From Bradyrhizobium sp. CSA112 (lineage in GTDB: Bacteria > Pseudomonadota > Alphaproteobacteria > Rhizobiales > Xanthobacteraceae), in NCBI RefSeq assembly GCF_029051645.1, contig NZ_JAACFS010000039.1, positions 1 to 64,000 of the forward strand: 64,000 bases of DNA, written 5' to 3'. Positions 57,955 to 64,000 of the stretch are shown in pieces. The first letter of the stretch is position 1, and each line of letters opens with the position of its first letter. The position numbers were made by a program, and so were the translations under genes. The notes below the pieces were generated by a model. That model did not search any database, was not told the DNA's origin, and saw nothing but the letters and a program-made list of their open reading frames with translations.

Positions 57955-58257
57955 ATGAGCGAAGACTGGAACACCAAATACGGCACACGGCGCGTGCGGC
58001 GGGATCCGCCGACGCTGGAGGAGGCAATCTTCGCCGCAGTGGGAATCACCGACGACCAGCAGCAGCAGGCGGAAATCGCCGCCGCGCTGATGGGGCTGCC
58101 TTACGAGGAAGTGTTGGCCGAAGTGAAAAAGACCGGCCGCGCTTTGGCGCGATCGGCCACCCGCGTCATCACCGGCGAACAAGGCGCGCAACGCTCCGTC
58201 GTGGTGGAGCGCCGCGTCGTCAGGCGATTCGGTAACGACAAGCGCACCGGCACCTGA
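57955..58257 (+). CDS. Small conserved protein, unknown function
   Basis: 100 residues from ATG 57955, GAGG six bases upstream. Basic N-terminus (NTKYGTRRVRRDPPTLEEAI), a helical middle (AAVGITDDQQQQAEIAAALM) that could bind a partner, then an Arg-rich end (VVVERRVVRRFGNDKR). Upstream sits an ATATTGCAATGCAACATG string similar to one at 22238. Confidence 0.68.
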   Translation: MSEDWNTKYGTRRVRRDPPTLEEAIFAAVGITDDQQQQAEIAAALMGLPYEEVLAEVKKTGRALARSATRVITGEQGAQRSVVVERRVVRRFGNDKRTGT

Positions 58258-58272
58258 ACAAATCGAAATTTT

Positions 58273-58308
58273 GGGCAATTCGCTGGATCAAAGGTCAGCG
58301 AATTGCCC
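58273..58308. terminator. Hairpin between convergent genes
   Basis: GGGCAATTCGCTG (58273-58285) and CAGCGAATTGCCC (58296-58308) form a perfect 13-base stem with a 10-base loop between two converging stop codons. No T-run, so strength is uncertain. Confidence 0.7.
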
Positions 58309-58323
58309 TGATTGAACGCGCGC

Positions 58324-58944
58324 TCAGGCGGCGCGGCCCCAGCCATACATCCGAAGCAGCATCTGCCAATAGGCGCGGTTGAATTTCGCAACCGTGCGCG
58401 CGGCATTCAGCGAGCTTTCCACCCAGGTGGTCGCGAGCTCCGTGTCATCTTGTTTCGTCAGATCGATGGTGCCGGTGGATTCGCCGTGGCGGAACACAAG
58501 CTGCGCGCCGAACTTGCTGGCGAGCGCGCGCATCGCCTCGTTCTGCGCGCCGGTGGTGATCCGCAGGCTCTTGTAGCCCTTGGCGCGCGCCACTGTGATC
58601 AGCTTGCGGAACAGGATGCTGCCGACGCCCCGCCGCCGTACCGAGGCCTCGACGCTGAAGGCGATTTCGGGGAGCGAATCCGGTGACTGGTCCGGCGGAT
58701 GCAGCTCGGCTGCGCCCCGAACCACGCCGTTTTCAAAGAAGGCGATAATGGTCGTGCCGTCATTGGCGCATTTCTCGGCGTAGCGCTCGATGAAGCTGTC
58801 GTCCATGAAGCCATGGAAACGGTCGCGGCGGCTGTTGCGGTCGAGCCGCAGCAGGTGATCGCGCAATAGCGGCAATTCTTCCTGCTGGCTCAGCGTGCGC
58901 ACGCTAGAGTTGGCGAGCGCGGCCGCAATCACAGTGAGGTACAT
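58324..58944 (-). CDS. GNAT-family N-acetyltransferase
   Basis: 206 residues. IIAFFENGVVRGAAELHPPD and IAFSVEASVRRRGVGSILFR hold the acetyl-CoA loop (RRRGVGS), with SLRITTGAQNEAMRALASKF after it. Similar proteins in Rhizobiales are annotated as GNAT enzymes of unknown substrate. The start ATG 58944 precedes a hydrophobic stretch (YLTVIAAALAN) that is not a clear signal. Confidence 0.83.
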   Translation of the reverse strand: MYLTVIAAALANSSVRTLSQQEELPLLRDHLLRLDRNSRRDRFHGFMDDSFIERYAEKCANDGTTIIAFFENGVVRGAAELHPPDQSPDSLPEIAFSVEASVRRRGVGSILFRKLITVARAKGYKSLRITTGAQNEAMRALASKFGAQLVFRHGESTGTIDLTKQDDTELATTWVESSLNAARTVAKFNRAYWQMLLRMYGWGRAA

Positions 58945-59215
58945 ATCCTAAACTCCTCTGAGAGATGCCCTCGAGGAGGCGTCGAATCCCTAGACCGCCA
59001 ATATTGTGCGTCGCAGCATGAAATTCAAGCCCGGATTGTCCGTATACTGCCTTAAATAACGGCAATAATTCCAGCGGCTTAGATCAATCCTTATCAACCA
59101 ATTGTTAACGCCCGCCACCCGGCGCAGACTGGGCATGGGGCTTGCTTATTTTTGAATGGCTCAGGCCTTACCGAGGCTCTAGGCAACACACCCGGATGGT
59201 TCGTGGAGGTCCGTC

Positions 59216-60169
59216 GTGGCTGTCGTGCTCGACACGAGTTCTTGCCTTCCGGAACGCCGGCTTACGGCGTGGCAGGACATCGTCTGCGACACCTTCGTCG
59301 GCCTCGACTGCAAATCGGACATGCGCGGCGCGTTCTGGGGCGCGGTGTCGCAATCCAGAATCGGGCAGGTCGCGCTCACCCAGGTCGATTCCACCGCCCA
59401 GCGGGTATTCCGCACGCCGTCGCGAATAGCCCGCGCCAGCGAAGATTACGTGCTGATGGCGCTCGGCAACAGCGGCGTGAACGGCGTCTTCCAGGATGGT
59501 CGCGAGGCCATCGTCTCCGCCGGACAATTCGTCATTTACGACACCACCCGCCCCTACGAGTTGCGCTTCGACGACAGCTTCTCGCAGACGATTTTTCAGA
59601 TGCCGCGCAAGCTGCTGCAACAGCGCGTCGGTTCGTTCGACAGTTTAACGGCGACGACGTTTGCAGGCGATCGTCCGCTCGAACGGCTGACCTATGATTT
59701 CGCGCGCAATGTGAGCAGGACGATCGAACTGGTCGATGCCGCGGCCGCAAGCCGCCTGCTCGACCAGACGCTCGACTTGCTCGCGATGACGCTTGCCGAC
59801 AGGCTGCACGGGCGCCTGCCGGACCAGTCGGTCCACCGGTCGGCGCTGCTCTATCGCCTCAAGAACCATATCCTGACGCATCTCGCCGATCCCGAATTAT
59901 CGCTGCCGCGCGCAGCGGCGGCGACAGGAATTTCGCCGCGCTACGCCAGCGACTTGATGGCCGCCGAACAGACCTCGTTCCGCAGCTACGTCCAGACGCA
60001 GCGGCTAGAGCGCTGCAAGCGCGACCTCACCGATCCCGCGCATCGGGCCCGGCACATCGGCGAGATCGCCTTCGCGTGGGGCTTCAACGACCTCGCCCAT
60101 TTCAGCCGCATCTTCAAGCAGCGGTTCGGCGTCTCGCCGCGCGAATGGCGAGAGCAGCCGCGCCAATAA
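59216..60169 (+). CDS. AraC-family transcription regulator of the aldoxime cluster
   Basis: 317 residues from GTG 59216. N-terminal ligand domain (about 1-190) of the AraC-binding-like type; C-terminal double HTH (about 215-315) with DLMAAEQTSFRSYVQTQRLE and IGEIAFAWGFNDLAHFSRIF then KQRFGVSPREWR. AraC-type regulators sit before nitrilase or aldoxime dehydratase genes in known pathways, so this one probably activates the next two genes in response to an aldoxime or nitrile. Confidence 0.87.
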   Translation: MAVVLDTSSCLPERRLTAWQDIVCDTFVGLDCKSDMRGAFWGAVSQSRIGQVALTQVDSTAQRVFRTPSRIARASEDYVLMALGNSGVNGVFQDGREAIVSAGQFVIYDTTRPYELRFDDSFSQTIFQMPRKLLQQRVGSFDSLTATTFAGDRPLERLTYDFARNVSRTIELVDAAAASRLLDQTLDLLAMTLADRLHGRLPDQSVHRSALLYRLKNHILTHLADPELSLPRAAAATGISPRYASDLMAAEQTSFRSYVQTQRLERCKRDLTDPAHRARHIGEIAFAWGFNDLAHFSRIFKQRFGVSPREWREQPRQ

Positions 60170-60334
60170 CGCCTTCCGCCCGGCTCCCTCCTTCCTGCCA
60201 CGCCAGAGTCATCCGGCGTCTATCTGCGCGTTAAGACAAGTTTTCGTTCCGCTGCGGACAAGCGGCGCGCGGTGCCGTGGCTGTAGGCTTGCGACCCAGC
60301 GATTGTCGGTCGCCAACCCGAAAGGAATGATGCG

Positions 60335-61348
60335 ATGGGTCTGGTTCATCAGAAATACAAGGTGGCGGTGGTTCAGGCGGCACCGGTCTTTCTCGATCTC
60401 GACGCAACCGTGGACAAGACCATCGCGCTGATCGAGGAAGCTTCCGCGAAAGGCGCCAAGCTGATCGCGTTTCCCGAAACTTTCATTCCCGGATATCCGT
60501 GGCAGATCTGGCTTGGCGCGCCCGCCTGGGCGATCGGCCGCGGTTTTGTGCAGCGCTACTTCGACAACTCGCTCGCCTTCGACAGCCCGCAGGCGGAAAA
60601 GATCCGCCAAGCCGTGAAGCGCGCCAAGCTGACCGCCGTGCTCGGGCTGTCCGAACGCGACGGCGGCAGCCTTTATATTGCGCAATGGCTGATCGGCCCC
60701 GACGGCGAGACCATCGCCAAGCGCCGGAAACTGCGTCCGACCCATGCCGAGCGCACCGTGTTCGGTGAGGGCGACGGCAGCGATCTTGCGGTCCACGACC
60801 GCGCCGATGTCGGACGGCTCGGCGCGCTGTGCTGCTGGGAACACCTGCAGCCGCTGTCGAAATACGCAATGTACGCCCAGAACGAACAGGTGCATGTCGG
60901 CGCCTGGCCGAGTTTTTCGCTGTACGATCCGTTCGCGCATGCGCTCGGCCATGAGGTCAACAACGCCGCCAGCAAGGTCTATGCGGTCGAAGGCTCGTGC
61001 TTCTTCCTCGGCCCCTGCGCGGTCGTTTCGCAGGCGATGATCGACGAGCTCTGCGACTCCCCCGAAAAACACGCCTTCCTGCATGCCGGCGGCGGCCACG
61101 CGGTGATCTACGGGCCAGACGGCAGTTCGCTTGCCGAGAAACTTCCGCCTGATCAGGAAGGTATTTTGTACGCCGATATCGATCTCGGCATGATCGGCGT
61201 GGCAAAGAACGCCGCCGATCCGGCCGGGCATTATTCGCGGCCCGATGTCACGCGCCTGTTGCTCAACACCACGCGCGCCAACCGCGTCGAGCATTTCTCG
61301 CTTCCCGTCGACGCTGAGGTCATGAACGAAATCAGGCTGCAGGCGTGA
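60335..61348 (+). CDS. Nitrilase
   Basis: 337 residues, usual size. Catalytic triad of the nitrilase superfamily: Glu in AFPETFIPGYPWQIW, Lys in KRRKLRPTHAERTVFGEG, Cys in GALCCWEH. Presence of the CWEH motif fits true nitrilases (branch 1) that hydrolyse nitriles to acids and ammonia. AAAGG precedes ATG 60335. 30 bases ahead of the aldoxime dehydratase gene. Confidence 0.92.
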   Translation: MGLVHQKYKVAVVQAAPVFLDLDATVDKTIALIEEASAKGAKLIAFPETFIPGYPWQIWLGAPAWAIGRGFVQRYFDNSLAFDSPQAEKIRQAVKRAKLTAVLGLSERDGGSLYIAQWLIGPDGETIAKRRKLRPTHAERTVFGEGDGSDLAVHDRADVGRLGALCCWEHLQPLSKYAMYAQNEQVHVGAWPSFSLYDPFAHALGHEVNNAASKVYAVEGSCFFLGPCAVVSQAMIDELCDSPEKHAFLHAGGGHAVIYGPDGSSLAEKLPPDQEGILYADIDLGMIGVAKNAADPAGHYSRPDVTRLLLNTTRANRVEHFSLPVDAEVMNEIRLQA

Positions 61349-61378
61349 GGCGCTTCAATCCGGACAAGGAGCAGGCCG

Positions 61379-62428
61379 ATGGAATCCGCTATCCCTGAGC
61401 ATCTGCAAACCGCACGAACGCGTCACCGCCGGGTCGGTGACGATTATGCGCCGCCCTATCCGTCCTTCGTGGCGCGGCACAAGCCGAGCGTCACGCGGGT
61501 GGTGATGGCGTATTTCGGCCTCCAGACCCGCGGCCCGCTCCCGGCCGCCGCGGAACAGGCGTTGGCGCGGCTCGCTTCAGATTTCACCGCGGCGGATGGC
61601 CCGACGCATTGGGACCGCGCGAGTTATGTCGACGAGGCCGGTTTCACCAACGTCGTCACGGTGGCCTACTGGGACGACCGGCAAAAATTCGACCGCTGGT
61701 TTCCGGCCGCGCGCGAGCGCTGGACCGGTGACCAGCGGACCAACAACGGATTCGGGACTTTCATCGAGGCGCTTTACCCCTCCGTGGATGGCTATGAGAC
61801 GCTGTTCTCTTCGCTTGGAAGGCCCGAAGGCGTCGCCGTCCTCGCCGATGGCATGAGCGGCGAGGTTTTGGAGCACGCCTATTGGGGCGGCATGCGCGAC
61901 CGCATCCCGTTGTCGCAAACCAGCGAGATGGCGCCTTCAGGCTCCGCACACGCCATCCGCGACGGCGCGCGCATCCGCATCATCCCGCATGACAACCTCT
62001 GTCTGATCCGGTCGGGCCAGGATTGGGGCGATACCGAAGCTACTGAGCGCAAGATGTATCTCAGCGATGTCGAGCCGGTGTTGCGCGAAGGCATGGATTT
62101 CCTGCGCGACCAGGGACGCTCGATCGGCTGCTACGCCAACCGTTACATGACGGTCGTGGGGCCCGATGGCGCGACGATGGAGAAATCTTACGGCATGAGC
62201 TGGTGGAAAAGCCTGTCGGCGCTCGAACGCTGGGCTGAATCGCACCCGACCCATGTCAGGATTTTCGGCGCCGCCATGAAATATCTGTCGACGCTCGGGC
62301 CGGCCGCGAAGCTTCGGCTCTACCACGAGGTCACCGTCGCCCGCGCCGACGAACAGCTTTTCGAATATGTGGATTGTCATCCGAAAACCGGAATGCTGAA
62401 CGCCGTGCAGACGGTGGACGCGGCGTAA
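61379..62428 (+). CDS. Aldoxime dehydratase
   Basis: 349 residues, heme enzyme family of OxdA type. MESAIPEHLQTARTRHRRVG, AYWDDRQKFDRWF, NLCLIRSGQDW with catalytic Arg/Ser candidates, WAESHPTHVRIFG and LRLYHEVTVA with His residues that should serve as heme ligand and acid/base, and VDCHPKTGMLNA at the end. Removes water from aldoximes to yield nitriles, which the adjacent nitrilase then hydrolyses. Together they turn aldoximes into acids. Confidence 0.9.
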   Translation: MESAIPEHLQTARTRHRRVGDDYAPPYPSFVARHKPSVTRVVMAYFGLQTRGPLPAAAEQALARLASDFTAADGPTHWDRASYVDEAGFTNVVTVAYWDDRQKFDRWFPAARERWTGDQRTNNGFGTFIEALYPSVDGYETLFSSLGRPEGVAVLADGMSGEVLEHAYWGGMRDRIPLSQTSEMAPSGSAHAIRDGARIRIIPHDNLCLIRSGQDWGDTEATERKMYLSDVEPVLREGMDFLRDQGRSIGCYANRYMTVVGPDGATMEKSYGMSWWKSLSALERWAESHPTHVRIFGAAMKYLSTLGPAAKLRLYHEVTVARADEQLFEYVDCHPKTGMLNAVQTVDAA

Positions 62429-62430
62429 AG

Positions 62431-62829
62431 CTACAGCACCATCTGCGTCTGGGTCACGATCGCCACCAGCTTGCCGTCCTCGGTTTCCAGCCGGGTCTGC
62501 CAGACCTGGGTGCGGCGCCCCCGATGCACCGGCGTGGCGGTAGCGATCACCGTCGACCCCACCTTGGCGCCGCCGATGAAATTGGTCTTGCTCTCGATCG
62601 TCGTGGTGCCCTTGGCGTCCTCGGGCAGATTGATGACGGTCGCCGCAGCGCCAACCGAATCGGCGAGCGCCATCACCGCACCGCCGTGAATTGTGTGATG
62701 GAGCGTGCACAGATCGGGCCGCACCAGCATACGCGCGACCACGCGATCCTTTTCGACTTCAGTGAATTTCACGCCCTTCAGCTCCGCGAACGGCATCTTC
62801 ATCGCATTGACTTTGTCGAGCAGCGACAT
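62431..62829 (-). CDS. PaaI-like hotdog thioesterase
   Basis: 132 residues from ATG 62829. LHHTIHGGAVMALADSVGAA is the hotdog helix with the HGG motif of PaaI/YdiI thioesterases, and SKTNFIGGAKVGSTVIATAT the following strands. Hydrolyses an acyl-CoA in the cytosol; substrate unknown. Converges with the aldoxime dehydratase gene with two bases between stops. Confidence 0.86.
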   Translation of the reverse strand: MSLLDKVNAMKMPFAELKGVKFTEVEKDRVVARMLVRPDLCTLHHTIHGGAVMALADSVGAAATVINLPEDAKGTTTIESKTNFIGGAKVGSTVIATATPVHRGRRTQVWQTRLETEDGKLVAIVTQTQMVL

Positions 62830-62994
62830 GTTCCGGCAGTCCTCCCGTTTCTTGCAAGGCACGTCTGATACGCGGGATCGAGCGGCCGATCCATCGATCC
62901 CGATCGAAGCATGGACGGCGCATGTAAGCCAGGCAATGACTTCCGAGGTAATGGCTGCCGTGACAATGCCCCGTTAATTCGGCATATCGTCGGT

Positions 62995-63786
62995 ATGCGC
63001 CAGTTCCCGCCCCGCCGGATCGTCTGCCTGACCGAAGAGACCGTCGAGACACTGTATCTGCTCGGCGAGCAGGACCGCATCGTCGGCGTCTCCGGCTATG
63101 CGGTGCGGCCGCCGCAGGTTCGACGCGAGAAGCCGCGGGTTTCCGCCTTTATCTCCGCGGACATTCCGAAAATTCTCGCGCTCGAGCCCGATCTCGTGCT
63201 GGCCTTCTCCGACCTGCAGGCCGGCATCGTCGCCGATCTGGTGCGCGCTGGGATCGCCATCCACGTCTTCAACCAGCGCGACATCGCCGGCATTCTCGCG
63301 ATGATCCGCACGCTCGGCGCCATTGTCGGTGCGGCCGAGCGGGCCGATCAACTCGCCAGGGGTTTTGAAGAACGCCTTGCGCACATCGCGGCGACGCCCC
63401 GTCCCTCGCCCAAACCAAAAGTCTATTTCGAGGAATGGGACGATCCGCTGATTTCCGGCATCGGCTGGGTGTCCGAACTGATCGAGATCGCCGGCGGCGA
63501 GGACGCGCTGCCGAAGCTGCGGTTTCAGCAGGCCGCCAAGGACCGGATCATTTCGTCCGATGTCGTGCGTGACACCGCCCCCGACGTGATCCTCGCCTCC
63601 TGGTGCGGCAAGAAGGTGGTGCCAGATCGCATCCGGCAGCGTCCGGGCTGGAGCGATATCCCGGCGGTGCGCAACAACCGCATTGTCGAGATCAAGTCGA
63701 CGATCATCCTGCAGCCGGGACCGGCGGCGCTGACCGATGGGCTGGATGCGATTGTTAGAGCGTTGTGGCTGGAGTCCACGACTTAA
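62995..63786 (+). CDS. BtuF-type cobalamin-binding-like protein without signal peptide
   Basis: 263 residues from ATG 62995. RRIVCLTEETVETLYLLGEQ and ILALEPDLVLAFSDLQAGIV follow the helical-backbone metal/vitamin receptor fold (BtuF/PeripBP_2), with VYFEEWDDPLISGIGWVSEL. No signal peptide, unlike transporter receptors. Such cytosolic homologues exist widely; function uncertain, perhaps corrinoid handling. Confidence 0.8.
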   Translation: MRQFPPRRIVCLTEETVETLYLLGEQDRIVGVSGYAVRPPQVRREKPRVSAFISADIPKILALEPDLVLAFSDLQAGIVADLVRAGIAIHVFNQRDIAGILAMIRTLGAIVGAAERADQLARGFEERLAHIAATPRPSPKPKVYFEEWDDPLISGIGWVSELIEIAGGEDALPKLRFQQAAKDRIISSDVVRDTAPDVILASWCGKKVVPDRIRQRPGWSDIPAVRNNRIVEIKSTIILQPGPAALTDGLDAIVRALWLESTT

Positions 63787-63787
63787 C

Positions 63788-63906
63788 CGTCGTCCCTGCG
63801 AACGCAGGGACCCATAACCACCGGCGCCAATTGGAGCAGAAGGTCACGACCATCTCGCGCCATTGATAGGCCGCGGCGTATGGGTCCCTGCGTTCGCAGG
63901 GACGAC
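63788..63906. repeat. Dispersed palindromic repeat (CGTCCCTGCGAACGCAGGG family)
   Basis: CGTCCCTGCGAACGCAGGGA at the left, then CCCATA, and TATGGGTCCCTGCGTTCGCA at the right are reverse complements. A frequent repeat type of Bradyrhizobium. Confidence 0.85.
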
Positions 63907-63914
63907 ATAGCTTT

Positions 63915-64000
63915 CTACACCCTCTCCACCCCGCACCATTCCGCGATGAACAGCGCGGTGGCCTTGGTCGACTTCCGCAGCGACTCCAGCTCGACATACT
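63915..64000 (-). CDS. Partial gene, C-terminus only
   Basis: The minus strand carries an open end YVELESLRKSTKATALFIAE, then WCGVERV and a stop at 63915-63917; the rest lies beyond the window. Reading without stops and codon use similar to neighbours support a real gene. The family cannot be told from 27 residues. Confidence 0.55.
   Translation of the reverse strand, partial: YVELESLRKSTKATALFIAEWCGVERV

Noticed and set aside
1..64000. Insertion sequences, prophage genes, rRNA operons, CRISPR arrays
   Set aside because: No transposase, integrase, phage structural gene, rRNA or spacer array was found on either strand.

Overview
The window looks like chromosomal DNA of a high-GC alphaproteobacterium close to Bradyrhizobium. 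Pointers are a eukaryotic-type glutamine synthetase gene (glnII) divergent from a gstI-like gene, a fegAB-like ferrichrome receptor/PepSY pair, GapR/DUF2312, several GrlR-family proteins, many small proteins of the type found in that genus, families of dispersed palindromic repeats, and promoter matches to the alphaproteobacterial general-stress sigma factor EcfG. This is inference from gene content; there is no rRNA and no complete tRNA to confirm it.

Region 1 (1-12 kb) is a patchwork. A low-GC pair, a TIR-domain protein followed by an HNH-type zinc protein, is bounded and interrupted by palindromic repeats and is the best candidate for an undescribed defence module. It is followed by repeats and two gene remnants: a C-terminal piece of a Bug/TctC binding protein (full copy at 8190-9170) and a C-terminal piece of a cupin gene (near-complete but frameshifted copy at 2479-2844). 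A BA14K-type secreted protein with heptad repeats, small membrane proteins, a DMT transporter, a PepSY protein and a ROK kinase lie between.

Region 2 (12-25 kb) is mostly housekeeping and envelope: an SH3-domain secreted protein, a PaiB-like/MpaB-like operon, CsaA, GapR, PdxY, HisC, RlpA, a class III nucleotide cyclase, PanE, and several small secreted proteins.

Region 3 (25-37 kb) holds a flavin reductase, a duplicated two-gene module (DUF6894 plus a tiny basic protein), an anchored coiled-coil protein, two SDR-type oxidoreductases, a chemotaxis receptor, a glycerophosphodiesterase and an ABC-F ATPase.

Region 4 (37-46 kb) combines a DUF2267 gene with four consecutive genes for very hydrophilic, apparently disordered proteins, a LuxR-type regulator coupled to an S1C-like protein that has lost the catalytic His and Ser, the fegAB-like iron operon (fegB-like start is probably CTG), and an avidin-like gene behind a perfect EcfG-type promoter.

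Region 5 (45-64 kb) has three paralogous two-domain GrlR-family genes with non-ATG starts, glnII with a sigma-54 promoter and divergent gstI, a MliC-type lysozyme inhibitor, a CYTH-CHAD protein, a tyrosine phosphatase, a toxin-antitoxin pair, and an aldoxime-to-acid cluster (AraC regulator, nitrilase, aldoxime dehydratase).

Five exact and two near matches to GGAAC-N16/17-CGTT stand 25-70 bases upstream of start codons for mostly secreted, membrane or small stress-type proteins, so a dispersed general-stress regulon links many of the otherwise unexplained genes.
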